From Astragalus membranaceus (Eukaryota > Streptophyta > Magnoliopsida > Fabales > Fabaceae), in NCBI GenBank assembly GCA_039519185.1, contig CM076849.1:83933289-83997288 (forward strand): a stretch of DNA of 64,000 bases. Reading direction: 5' to 3'. Both the position numbers and the translations under genes were made by a program. Shown here in pieces: positions 23,213-35,100 of this stretch (position 1 is its first letter; every line of letters starts with the position of its first letter). Under the pieces are notes generated by a model. It made no database searches. It was not told where the DNA came from and saw only the letters and a program-made list of their open reading frames with translations.

Positions 23213-23729
23213 CTAGATAATTTTCTTGACCACACCTTTCGGGATCTTAAAAATGCTCATGTAGTATAGTGGAAGGTTATTGAGTACCGCCTTGATTAAT
23301 GTTAGTCTTTCAGCTCTTGAAAGAAGTTTTGCTTTCCAGACTGCCAATTTTTGGTGTATTTTTGAAAGGATTGGTTCCCAGGTTGACATATTGTTGGGAT
23401 TTGCTCCAAGTGGGATGCCCAAATATCTTGTTGGGAGTCTTACCAATTGGCACCCCAATTTATTAGCCACATATGTGGCCCAACTCTCTTCGTCTTCCAA
23501 TCACGATCAGACGCGACTTTGTTAGATTTATTTTCAACCCCGAGAGTAAGTGGAAGCACTCTAGGATCCTCCTTAGATTAAGTAACCACTTTGTCTTGGC
23601 AAGGCAGAAAACTAGTGTGTCATCTGCAAATTGTAGGTGTGATATCCCGACGTTTTGGGAACCGCACTGCAGGCCTTCAAACGTTTTGGGAACCGTTTTG
23701 GCAGTCAAATTGGCTCCCTGAACAGGCAA
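23213..23729 (-). pseudogene. LINE reverse transcriptase, C-terminal part
   Basis: Two overlapping minus-strand frames give GISHLQFADDTLVFCLAKTK (the RT active-site FADD, at about 23630), LSGLKINLTKSRLIVIG, then KLGCQLVRLPTRYLGIPLGA and KLAVWKAKLLSRAERLTLIK. One frameshift lies near 23480. RT homology begins only at about 23690, so the copy is 5'-truncated. Confidence 0.85.
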
Positions 23730-24858
23730 ATTTCAAAGTCTGTAGCCCTGTTAGCATTCTTGCTGCTGATGCTCCTGTCATTTCCCTCATAGATTCAGAC
23801 ACTAAGCAGTGGGACAGGAACCTCATAGGCTCAATCTTCAACCAATTCGAGGCACAGCAAATCCTGAATATCCCAATCTATCTGGAAAGCTATCTGGAAG
23901 ATTCAGGCTCCAAATTGTGTAAAAAATTTCATATGGAGACTTGCTAAAGACATTCTGCCAACAAGGAGCAAACTTGAGAGGAAAGGTATAACTCTGGATA
24001 CTCAATGCCCTATTTGCTGCTCTAATTCTAAAACTACTGGCCATTTGTTCATGATTTGTAATCTAGTCCAATTGGTGTGGTTCTCATCGCCTTTGGCCAT
24101 TCATACCCCAAATCACTCTAATCTTACGAGATGGCTCCTCCAATGGATATCAGTTGATGACCCTCTTGCTGGCAGTTGTTCTGTGTTACTTTGTGGAAGA
24201 TTTGGAAAGCCAGAAACGACCTAGTCTTCAACCAGACCAAGTTCAACCCCATTGCTATTGCTGCTGACAGTGCAAACTTTGTCAAAGATTTCAATGTAGC
24301 AAATTTGAAGACTTCAAGGTCTACTAGCCCTCCTCCTAGCTCCAATTGGACAGCTCCTACAACAGGCTTCACTAAAATCAACACTGATGCTGGATGTTTT
24401 ACTGATAATACTTCAGCTTGGGCTTTTATTGCTAGGGACTATACTGGTGCAGTCCTTCATGCTGCAACTCATATTCAAGCTGGCAAAATTAACCCCACTG
24501 TTGCTGAAGCCCCATGCCTTACTGGGCAAAGACAAAAGAGTTATCCAACTGTTGGTTTGAATGTGATGGTGAAGTAGTTGTAAACTATTGTAATGGTCTG
24601 AAATCTGATGTATCTATAGATCCTATTATTTTGGATTGTATTGATTTGTTAGGCCAAATGCCAAATTCTAGGATCTCTTTTGCTAGGAGGAGTTGTAATC
24701 AAGCAGCCCATGCGCTTGTTAGTCTAGCTAAGCAGGTAGGGACTTTGTATTGGCAGGGGTCTGTCCCTGATCCTATTAACATTGTAGTTTGTAATGATGC
24801 CAGGGGCTCTCTCTTCACTCAATTAATAGAATGAGTAATCTTTGCCGTAAAAAAAAAG
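23700..24858 (+). mobile_element. 5'-truncated LINE (L1-type), plus strand
   Basis: The plus strand encodes a zf-RVT region (WRLAKDILPTRSKL, CPICCSNSKTTGHLFMIC, about 23936-24060) and an RNase H domain (24176-24834). It ends in an A run at 24849-24857 soon after the stop at 24834. It meets the minus-strand LINE at about 23690-23735, where the phrase ACGTTTTGGGAACCG occurs twice. No full target duplication was identified. Confidence 0.7.
24176..24834 (+). pseudogene. LINE zf-RVT end and RNase H domain
   Basis: Frame 24176-24577 carries TLWKIWKARNDLVFNQTKF, then GFTKINTDAGCF (first Asp) and WAFIARDYTGAVLHAATH. Frame 24514-24834 carries CWFECDGEVVVNYCNG and SFARRSCNQAAHALVSLAKQ. In this copy the DS motif is CDGE and the final Asp position is His (AAHALV, as in many plant LINEs). 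A frameshift near 24515-24560 joins the two parts. Confidence 0.8.
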
Positions 24859-25400
24859 ATACTGGCTCATTGTCTAGTAGCCAAAACTACACTAAGTGTA
24901 TAGACTGCTCCAGATTCACATGGTTTTGAATATCAACATGCTCGAGTTAATAACTATAACCACAACTTCTCTCAAGTTCACAAAGTCCTTGCTACCCTTT
25001 TATCATTCTATTTGAAATCTATCCTAGACCCTAGTGTCTCCACTATTTGCCTTGCCATTATCCACCAAACCCCTCGGCATTATGCCGCTATCCAACACAC
25101 ACCGAAAGATATAATTACCCCAGATGCAATCAACACTATTAAGTGACCAAGGTTTTTCGTCAACAAAAGGAATGCACAAAGTATTCAGTTTAAAGTATAA
25201 TAAATTCTATTTCACCGTAACATACGTAGTCTATATTTATTTACCAAAAACGTAGTATATATTTTTCTAGTACAAAGCAGGTTTACAAACACTAGAAATT
25301 AACAATACCTCGCTCAGTATTAAGACGAACTAAATTCTGGAAAACTGAATCTAAACCGTCAAGAACAACGTCGTCAAGAATCATTCATCACCACCACCGC
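24859..25400. other. Intergenic sequence downstream of the fasciclin-like gene
   Basis: AT-rich, with no gene or repeat array seen. It must contain the 3' untranslated region of the minus-strand gene ending at 25401. Confidence 0.5.
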
Positions 25401-26450
25401 CTAATGAAAAACAGAGAAGTGGTAATGTTCTGAAGGGTTGTGCGCACCAATACCATTGTGATCACTAAACTGAAACGAAGATCTTGATTCTGAAATTTGA
25501 ATCGAATCTTGAACTCCATTGGAATCAAAGAGAACTTGCGTGAGACCATGAACCACAAACCAATCACTGACATACAACTCAGGGAAAATAACCGCCACTC
25601 CATTGAGCAACATGTCCACGTCAGCACTGGACTTATTAGACTTTGTAACATTGAGCGTGAAACCTCTCTGATAACTCCAAATCAGTGTTCCTTCCTTCAA
25701 CGCAACCAAATCGTTAAGCGAGATCTTGCAAGGCACAAGGTGACGGCGAAGAACGGTTGAGCAATCAGTTAGGTTTCCGTTTCCAACGTAATCTGCCATA
25801 GCCTCGTCGATCGGAGCAAACAGCGTCATCTGATCAGGACGATCCTTAGTCGCGAGAAACTGCAGATCTAAAAACGAAGCCATAACAGAAAATCCTCTCG
25901 ATCTCAAAATGCCGCTGGCTTCTTTAAAAGAAAACGACGGTGCAGCGCGAGGGAAACAAGTTGCGGCGGTGCGAGGAATCTGGAAGTAAGGATCGAAGAA
26001 GCTATGAATTCGGAAGATGACAAGGTAACCATCGTCGAAGAGAGGGGAAGCATGGACGGTAACGTTGTTGATAGAGAGACGGTGGTTAGAGGTAGTTACG
26101 GTGAGGGAGTGGCCAGGGAGGAGAGTGGCGATGTTGGCGCCGTAGGGGAGAGAACTGAGGCTATGGAGAGAGAAAGCGTGAGGGAGGAGATGGTAACGGA
26201 GGAGAGAGAGAGGCAGTTGAGGGATTTGGTTGAAGGCGAGGTCGGTGGGAGCGAAGATTGTGAGGGAGCGAGTTTGGAGAGTTTGAGAGGCGAGTTCAAG
26301 GTTGAGAGCCATGGCTTGGTGGCCGGAATTGGAGAGGATTTCCGCTGCGTCAAGGATGGTTGAGGAAGGGAGGGAGTTTGAGAAGGAGGATAGAGAGAGA
26401 ACGAGAGAAAGTGAAAGAGCCAAGAATCTCATTGTGGTGGTGGAAGCCAT
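25401..26450 (-). CDS. Fasciclin-like arabinogalactan-type protein (FLA19/20/21-like)
   Basis: Single-exon gene, 349 residues from the ATG at 26450 to TAG at 25401. Residues 1-26 form a signal peptide (MRFLALSLSLVLSLSSFSNS). Two fasciclin domains follow. The first spans about 28-160, with H1 motif LTIFAPTDLAF (63-73), YH motif RYHLLPH (85-91) and H2 around INNVTVHASPLFDDGYLVIF. The second spans about 172-310, with MTLFAPIDEAM, RRHLVPCKI and the H2-like segment ending WFVVHGLTQVLF. N-glycosylation sequons occur (NNVT, NLT, NVT, NKS); proline-rich glycomodules are few and no clear GPI signal is seen, as in the divergent group D of Arabidopsis. The protein is predicted to be secreted or wall-associated, acting in adhesion. 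An in-frame ATG at 26600 exists, but it would bury the signal peptide, so I chose 26450 (good context ACAATGGCT). Confidence 0.9.
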   Translation of the reverse strand: MASTTTMRFLALSLSLVLSLSSFSNSLPSSTILDAAEILSNSGHQAMALNLELASQTLQTRSLTIFAPTDLAFNQIPQLPLSLLRYHLLPHAFSLHSLSSLPYGANIATLLPGHSLTVTTSNHRLSINNVTVHASPLFDDGYLVIFRIHSFFDPYFQIPRTAATCFPRAAPSFSFKEASGILRSRGFSVMASFLDLQFLATKDRPDQMTLFAPIDEAMADYVGNGNLTDCSTVLRRHLVPCKISLNDLVALKEGTLIWSYQRGFTLNVTKSNKSSADVDMLLNGVAVIFPELYVSDWFVVHGLTQVLFDSNGVQDSIQISESRSSFQFSDHNGIGAHNPSEHYHFSVFH

Positions 26451-26649
26451 TGTTGTGTTTGCTTGCTTTATTATTAGAAATGGGAAGCGCGAGGCTTCGT
26501 TTTTGTTTTTTGGCGGGAAAGTTAGACACGTGGATGATTTTGATTGCGTGACGAAGAAATAGGTTGTAATTATTTCATCAAATCTCCTTCCGGCGTGCAT
26601 AATAAAGGCATAAACAACTTGAAACAATTAACGAAAAGTTTAAAAAACT

Positions 26650-26658
26650 ATTTATATA
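26650..26658 (-). promoter_or_regulatory. TATA box candidate for the fasciclin-like gene
   Basis: The minus strand reads TATATAAAT about 200 bp upstream of the chosen ATG. A start about 30 bp downstream gives a leader of about 170 nt. Confidence 0.5.
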
Positions 26659-26972
26659 CATTTCTCAAAATTATTTTTGAGGTGCATAACTTTTTTTACG
26701 CTATCTACAAATAAGAGGCCGACACATTATGGAAATTGGTCGGTTGGTAATCAATAATTAGTCAATTACTAACCAACCACTCCATGTATTGTGATTGGTG
26801 GTGGTTGTAAAAGCTTACACACAATATGTGTATAGAAATTAAAGTCAACAATAAATCCTGTAAAAAACAATAAATCTTTTCAAGGATCTTCAATTAATAT
26901 CAAAGATATGTTCACAAAAAAAAATATAGGTTTGGATGGAGGGTTTTGGAGGTGAGAATGTTGAGAGTCAAG

Positions 26973-27849
26973 CTAGAAGCCCAGATACGGGATATGATAC
27001 GGGATATGACATGATACGGATACGGGGATACGGAAAAATTATGAAAACCAAGATATGACATGGTTAGGATACTTTAATAAAAAATTAAATTAAAATTTAA
27101 ATATATAAAAACATAACATAAAAAATAAAATAGAATAGAAACACAAATAGAAAAAAATAAATATGAAAAACAGAAATATTGCATTTTATAGATATGAAAA
27201 AAACTGCCCAAATAGATAAAAAAAAATCACACAAAATATATGGATGAAAGGAAGAGGGCAACTGACTTATCTATGCCTGAGTGACTAGTCATAAAAAGTA
27301 AGGGTGAACAAGTAGCTGAGACCACCTGAAATCGTATAATCCGAATAGTTCGTGGCGGAAATAGATGACTTTTTATAGACCAAACTATTCATATTAGCAT
27401 GTAGTTGCTCAATAAAACATAAGCATATCATTAGTAAATATATGATTATCATACTGTAGAAATAAATACTTGTGATCATATCAAGTAAAGATAGTTACGT
27501 ATATTTATCCCACTCATATTACAATGTATTATTTCTTCTATTATTGTGTTACAAAAAAATATATAATTTTGTCTTTTAGTTATTGAGGTATTAAAGTGTA
27601 TCATATATGAGTGACAATCATGGGCTTATTTGGTAAGAGGTATCAAAAATGTATCAGAGAAAAATCATTGGTTGGTAAGAAGTATCAAAGATGTATCTTA
27701 AAAGTATCGAGTCAAATATTTTTTAAAAAGAATTAAAAAATTAGTGGATACTCTTTGGGTATGTATCGGGAAGTATCAAGTCCGTGTCGGTATCGAATAC
27801 GTATCCGACACGGGTACGTCTCCATTTTTGAAGTATCGGGGCTTCATAG
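26973..27849 (-). mobile_element. Non-autonomous hAT-like element, full-length copy 1 (877 bp)
   Basis: In reverse orientation this copy matches 48094-48941. Its ends are CTAGAAGCCC at left and GGGCTTCATAG at right. The flanks GAGTCAAG (26965-26972) and GAGCCGAG (27850-27857) agree at 6 of 8 bases, fitting an aged 8-bp duplication. Both subterminal regions are runs of the motif CGTATCCG/CGGATACG and its variants; the middle is AT-rich with no transposase, so it would need help in trans. The open frame at 27285-27479 has no known domain. Confidence 0.75.
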
Positions 27850-27857
27850 GAGCCGAG

Positions 27858-29100
27858 TCTATATTTAAGATTTTAAAAATTGAAAGAATAACACAATAAA
27901 TAAGTATATAACATTTAATCACACTTTGTTCATTTTTAGAAATATTTTATAGTTCTTTAATTTAGAAAAGAAAAATACCTCTTCTTCTTCGCTACCTTCA
28001 CGGAGGAGTGAAGAGGGGAAGAGGAGAGAATTTACATTTCATTTTTGAATTAACAAAACTATAAAATGTTTCTAAAACGAATAAAATATGACTAAACTGT
28101 TATATGAGTTTGCTTATTCAAGGGTATTTACTTATGATTGTTTGTGTGTGACGGTGTAAGACTCAACTTTAAGAAGCTTGATTGTGGGTGTTCACTTGTG
28201 AATGCTTCGAAGACCTCCTCATTCTAAAGGGTTTTTTAGGGTAATTCCCCTCCCAACTCACTTCATTACCCTCACACCCCTCAAACTCATTAATTGATAA
28301 GAAATACCCAAAAAAAAACCTTACCTCATTCCTAACAAGCACACCCTATTCTTCCCAAACACACTCAAACAACCCAAACAACCCTCCCCCACCCTACCCG
28401 CACCTTAAACAAACGACGGCCATCCCATACTTGAGTCACCGCGCTGCACCACTGTGAGACAGCCGTGCCTTCTTCTCTCCACTCCCTAACCACCGTGAGA
28501 CCACCACGATTCCACCGAAGCTCCAAAGAGCAGGTGCGCTGCTTTTCGGAAACTTAATTTTCGAAACTACTTTTCATGAAGTGTTGTGTTTTTATTCGGT
28601 TTAAGCAACCTATGTATGGGACCCAACCTTTGTATGACCTATTTATAGGACCTAGTCTTGTAAGGGCATGCTTATGGGACCCAACCAGCTAGCTTTATTA
28701 AATTACTCTTTATACATATGTTAAGGGTGTCACAAGTCAAAATTGTGTTTTCAAAATACTGAAATTAAATTATTAAAAATAATAAAAAATTAGAATGTTG
28801 CATCAACAGTATAAAATATACTGCAATAATAAAAAGTTGTAACTAGAATATTGTTAAAGTTTGCAATAGCAATATCAAAGCAATCATAGAGTTATGCTAA
28901 ATCAAATTTTAAATAGCAATATTAAAATCAAATGATTATTCTAAATCAACAAATCAAATTAATTTTTTTACACGAATAAATGTGTATTTCACTAAGTTTG
29001 GCTATAATCTTCTAACTGAGATGTGCTTCGCTTCACATTGGTTTGTAGCCGAAAGACTAATACTTTTTTATCAACTAATTTTCCATTATACAATCTGTAC
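27858..29100. other. Intergenic AT-rich sequence
   Basis: No gene recognised. The stretch 28250-28520 is C-rich and 28600-28690 repeats GGGACCCAACC with ATAGGACCTAG, but I cannot assign it to an element. The 3' untranslated region of the membrane protein gene should lie in the last few hundred bases. Confidence 0.45.
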
Positions 29101-32100
29101 TTAACTAGCTGAATTGGGCAAAGACGAATTTATGTTGCAGCTCTTCTTGAATCCGTTCTCCATGTTTTCAGCTAAGTTGAACTTTGCAAACACTTCCTCC
29201 CTTTGGGGGCGGTTCGCATAAAGAATCCAAAGAACAAGACAGAGTAAGATACTAACAGAGACAAGGCCTAGTCCTGCATTGATAAACTTAAGATAATGGT
29301 TTAATGGAGGACAATAGGTTGAAGTGATTTCTTTGAATGTATCTCTGACAAAATTGCAATTTTGAAGGCTGAGTAAAAGTGGAGTATAATGCTCTAATGC
29401 ATAGATTTCACTAATTGCAGCTACTAACTCCAAGTAAATATTTGGGGTCACCCTGCCAACACTGGTGCAAATACCATATTGAGATACCTCACATTCATAC
29501 TTCTTCCAAACCTGAAAAGTTAAAGATGAATAACTTGAATTACTTGTATAGCATTGGCATGAATAACAACATATAGATATCAAAACCATTCAGATGCTCA
29601 GGAGTCAATGGTTAATTTTATTACTTACATCTAGTTTAATGACTGGAAATCATCAAAATGGTTGTACATTATACAAAAAAAATTCAGTTTAGCCAATTAA
29701 CCATCTTAAAAAACATTAATAAGTCTAGCTTTCAAATGCCAGTTTGTCCAAGAGGTGTCAGCTTAGTGGTATGAGTTTGACATTGTAATCTCAAGAGACA
29801 AAGTTCAAATCCCCCCGGAACCGTTGTAAAATGACCATCATTATCACTTTAATTAATGATAATTTCTCCCTTCCCCAATTTTTTTAAAAATAAAAAATGC
29901 CAGCATTTAAAAATCAGAATATTTCAGCAACCAAAAGGGATAGTAAAAACGGGATAAGAAAGTTAAAGCCATTTTTAGCAGTAGAAAGGTTCATTTGAAC
30001 AAAGCAAACGTGGAATTAAAATTTTAGCGAAACGAGTTTACAAAGTAATTTATAACCCCTAGGTAATATAGGTGTATAGATCCATATCCTTTAAATAAAT
30101 GGCTGACCTACAAAAGATAGGTCTAATCTTCCCTCAAATAACTACCATCTATTTTACTTGTTCAATTTTGTAACCTTGGAGGGCAAGAGAAAGAAATAGA
30201 GCTACCAAAAACAACAGCTATTTTTCCCTAAATCTCTCTATTAATCTCACATGTTTGTAAGGGGTGAGGGAGAAAGATGAAAAGCAGGTGCCAAAATTTC
30301 AGAAGTCAAATGATAAGCATCATACCGATAAAGCATTTGCAGAGGAAACTTCTTGAGTCGTACATTGGCGCTTTCGAAACTGAGAGTCAAAAGGATAGCA
30401 CAAAGGTGGCATGGATGGTCCAGACTGATTGTAATAATTGACACTATCTTGTATTGGATTTGCATCTGCAGTGTTATTGATGAACAGATTGACAACACTG
30501 ACAATATTGGTAACCACTTGCTTACTCTGCAAAAGTGTCTTGTTTGTGGTTCTCTGATCAACACATGGAAGGATATTGCTAAGAGAAGATTCTGCATGGG
30601 GATTTTCCACCCATTCTCCCATAGCCATACATGTGTCAGAAATTGCACTGTAATAATGGACAGAATTTAATGATATCAGGTTTATTAGTTGTTAGTGTCG
30701 GGAAATTGAGAGTATAGTTCCTCCTTTAAAGGCAAATTAAATTGACACCAACAGAAACATCCAATGGCTTACTTATTAAATATCATGAACACGCCACAAA
30801 GAACGAACGTGATTGCAACTAGTAACCATCCACTGATAACTAATCTGTAATAATATTTTGAAATCAAATATTATATCTGAAGACAGTACTGAAGAAACCA
30901 TAAAATTTGATTACAAGCACAGACAACTTACTTGAGGATTGCATGTTGATATCTAAGGATAGACAGGACTGAAGAAACCATAAAATTAAATTATGAGTAA
31001 AATTTATTTTATTTATCTCAAAATATAAAAGAAATTATCATCCATATACATACTCAATCCAGTTACAGCAAAGAGAAGCATAATTGCTGCCATCACAATC
31101 AAAACTAGACTCCTGAAATGAACAAAGTTTAGAATTACATAGATGCCAAGATTAAAATCAAGACTGAATAGAGTGAAGTTTAGGATTGCATACACAACAT
31201 CAAATGCTTTTTGTATTTTAATAGAATTTTCAGTTGTCTTCTCTGAAAGTGTATCTGCCGCATTATTTAGATCCATATTCAAATTGTCAATATCATTCAT
31301 GATATCAGATGGTAGAAGCATCTCTGCCACATTGATATATTTCGCCAGCGACAAATACTGTGTGACATTTCTTAAAATCTGCACTGTATAGTCTGTTTGA
31401 TTGACAACATAGTTGACCGTATGCATGGCCTCACCATGAAATTTATACTGCCCAAAAAATAGAAGGATACATCCAGCCCTGTGCAATTAAGAGGATATAA
31501 AAGGTTAACTAAGCAAGGTATACCGGTTCCAAGTAAATAGCTCAATTGGTGAGCTAAAGGCCACCGAAAGAGTTTAAATAGGAGATCCAGGGTTCGTATC
31601 TTAGAAAGTAGAAACTAATGATTTCCCCTCTGCCTAACTAATTGACTATTAACATTTGCCTATAAAAAACAGTAAACAAGATTTACCTAAAAAATTGAAT
31701 GCATCAATTTGGAATTATTAATAAAACAATCAATTTAAATTTTAAACATATTGTCATGTTTTGGTTCTGGCTTCTGGGAATACACTTGATAAATAGTCTG
31801 CAAGTACAACTAACATGCAAGGGGATCGGAATCTGAAGAAACAAGAAACATGAATTTTATAAACACATAGCTATCAACTGTCAAGTTTCCACTTAGTAAT
31901 TTTCAGGTTGAATGCAAGATAATTACAAGAGAAAAGTGAAACTAGATAGTTCAAGGTTGTTAGAATATTCCCCCAATTATGATGCCTCATACCTACTCAT
32001 GACCAAGAGTCTAGTGAAAGAATCATCCATCATTTTTAGAAACAATATCTTTTTTCTCTTCCAATTCTCTTTGCACATTCTCTATTTTGCACCGAATTCC

Positions 32101-35100
32101 ATTCTAGTTGCTATAATTCTTGCTCTAGAGCCTGGATATTACCGAATTTTTCAGTAAAATCAAATTTCCTATCTCAAAATCGGTAGTAGATTTAATTATG
32201 AAAATTTAAATTGAGTAATGTATCAAGAACTATAGTCATGAAAATCTAATAGTAATTAAATGATGTTATTACTTATTACCCAACTATCATCAACAGTTGT
32301 CAAACTCAACTTTATTCATAAACTTTTTTTTGGTTCGGACCATTGCTTGGTACCCACGAAATGTCCATCGCTTTCAACGAAAGACTAATTTGTGTTTGTG
32401 CTTAGGATCAAATTTCGCACGGCCCAAACTGTGAGAATCGAACCCGGGAACACCGGGTCGACCCCGTGTCCTAGGGTAGATTAAGCCACTAAATTCAAAC
32501 ACTTGATTAATATGTAAAAAAAAAATTCAAACACTTGATTCACTACAAAAAAAAATACATTTAAAAAATCTATCATAAAATTCAAACATAATAGATTTTC
32601 TACTATTTCACTTTATAACTAACCAGGGGGGATAGCACGCATCGAACAAGCTTTTGTAGCGAACTAGCGCGCTTGCTCTTCTGGAGTTTATCGTGGTAGG
32701 TGTGCTTCTGGAGCATGTCGACGCTCTTGGATTTGGAAGTCAGTTTCGAGGTCGTTGGCGTTGTTTACGTGGTGGATCAGCGGTGGTTACTCGGCAATGG
32801 ACTCTAATCGACATGTTCCTGTTGCTACTCCTTTCGAATGAGTGCGTGTGAGCCATGAGAAGAGGGCGACATGGAACACGAATTTGGTTTAAACCCCTTT
32901 ACAAATATGTTTTTAGAAAAAACTCTTTCTAAAATACAGTTTTTTATTTAGCCCAAATAGGTAGCTCAGTTGGCGAGTTAATAGATACCGAAACAGAGTG
33001 CTGACTTGTAATTTTTTTTTTCATTTCTAATTTTTTTAAAAGCTTAGTTGTTATTAGGCAAAAATACACTGCAGGTCCTTTAAGTTATGTATTTGTAACA
33101 AGTTGGTCCTTTAAGTTTTTTTTGTAACTTGTTACAAATACATAACTTAAAGGCACCAGTTTGGTTGAATTTGGAGTTATGTAGCTCGAGTTATAGGTCT
33201 CACAAGTTAGGGTAAAAGTCTGGGCTAAATCTTGATATAGGTTAAGTCTTTTTGAAACTGGTAGTGTTCTGTTAATCCAAAAATTATTTGAGTTAGTGAT
33301 TTAGAAAGTAGACTTAATTCTGGTCATTTTGGCACCAGTTTGGTTGAATTTGGAGTTGTGTAGCTCGAGTTATAGGTCCCACAAGTTAGGGTAAAAGTCT
33401 GGGCTAAATCTTGATATAGGTTAAGTCTTTTTGAAACTGGTAGTGTTCTGTTAATCCAAAAATTATTTGAGTTAGTGATTTAGAAACTAGACTTAATGCT
33501 GGTCATTTTGGCACCAGTTTGGTTGAATTTGGAGTTGTGTAGCTCGAGTTATAGGTCTCACAAGTTAAGGTAAAATTCAGAAAATTTAAAAAGGTCAACG
33601 ATGAACACGTTAGATAACTTAAAGGACCTCCTTGTTACAAAAAAAACTTAAAGGACCAACTTGTTACAAATACATAACTTAAAGGACCTGCAGTGTATTT
33701 TTGCCTTGTTATTAATATTCATTTCTAATTATTTCAAATACTTACGTGGTGGGACAACTCATCTTCATCTCTCAACTTTGCACCTTCCCTACCACCACCA
33801 TCTCTCCTTCCCTCATCAGCACCACCACCACCACCATCTCCCCTTGAGAGAGAGAGATTGCGACGGATATGTTATCTTCAAAACAGATCTGTCACTACTA
33901 GAAATTTGTTATTTAGTGACTGAGTTAAAAAGCATATGTCTTCACGGTTTTTCCAGCAGAAAAGGCATCCAACTTCGTCAAGTGAATTGATCACATGACG
34001 CTTAAAAAGCATATCACGAGTTGAGAGGGAATTAGTAAGAATTCTTGAACAAAAAATGAGCACTTTAGATGGGATTGTTGTCTTCCAAAGCTCCATGAAA
34101 TCAAAATTCAGGTCATCATTTGCAGTAGAAACCGAACAGCCATACGCTAGATGTTTAAAACACGAACTCACTGTGAAGGATTTCGATGCATCCAAAATCC
34201 AAGTCCACGAATCATCCTTTCCATGCACCGAGTATACATCCTTCAAGATAGTATCTAAGATGATCGCCTCTTCAATATATTGTTGATCGACCAAGTCCCT
34301 CCATTTCCACGCATAATTGAGCCAATTACCAACCTAAAGTGAATGGAGACTCTACTATAACGAAGGGATTGAGGTTGGGATTTAAATCAGAATCGAAGCA
34401 CACAACATTGTCATCTCGTAGCATCAAGAAGTAGGTACATTTTCTATTGGTTCTGTGAGGTGTATCTTAAAAGCATCAAGTGACTTAGGTATTTACCTTA
34501 AAATTGGTGTTTTGTACAACTTTTGGTCAAGCGCCATAGGTAGACAGACGCTTTTAATAAGTTTCAACTTAGGGAAACAAAGAAGTAGGTACAATAGAGT
34601 TTCGAGTTGGTTACCAAATCAACATTCACATTTAACTTTGCTACTCTCGATTGTTCTTTTTTTTTCCTTTCTCAATCTACCCCCTTTTTTCTATCATGGT
34701 TCAAGAGAGTGGATGCTCATGAGCTGATGCTCCCGGCCATTGGTGAGAGCAATCTGCTTGCTCCGAGGTGACAGCAAGGTGCTTGCTCTAAGGTGACAGC
34801 AAGTCACCGTGCCTTTGTGTCTATTTCTATCATCTAAAATTTTATCTCTCTTTTTATTCTATATTTCTCTTTCATCATTCTTCTCTTAATTGAGATTTCA
34901 CTTTCGAAGTCTATACTTGTTTTTCTCAAGTTAAAATGTGAATCATTTGATCTTTATCTGATGATCGTGATCATCCTACTACTTGTAACTAGGTGAAATC
35001 CAAACATCAATTAATCCAAGTTCGTAAAAAAGTAATTAGACACAGGAATATTAAAACAAAGTAAAGAGAGTTACACTGTAATGCAGGTGAATAACAAAGT

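Larger units (their letters stand above)
20569..23735 (-). mobile_element. 5'-truncated LINE (L1-type), minus strand
   Basis: Coding pieces run right to left on the minus strand: RT with FADD, the RT C-terminal part, a linker with a CCHC-type zf-RVT region, and an RNase H domain ending at 21522. A T run at 20569-20576 (poly-A on the minus strand) probably marks the 3' end, giving an untranslated tail of about 945 bp. The 5' part (endonuclease and most of RT) is absent: RT homology stops at about 23700, where a second LINE begins on the plus strand. Confidence 0.75.

Noticed and set aside
26004..26363. Plus-strand frames opposite the fasciclin-like gene
   Set aside because: Shadow frames of a strong coding sequence on the minus strand.
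32435..32490. tRNA-like sequence on the minus strand
   Set aside because: Only boxes A and B are recognisable; acceptor and anticodon stems do not form, so it is a SINE head and not a tRNA gene.
32541..32560. CACTACAAAAAAAAATAC resembling a CACTA terminus
   Set aside because: No further CACTA features; the A run is common next to SINE tails.
33893..33925. CACTACTAGAAATTTG with TTTAGTGACTGA, resembling a CACTA end
   Set aside because: No partner end, subterminal array or target duplication nearby; it overlaps a LINE fragment. Too short to call.
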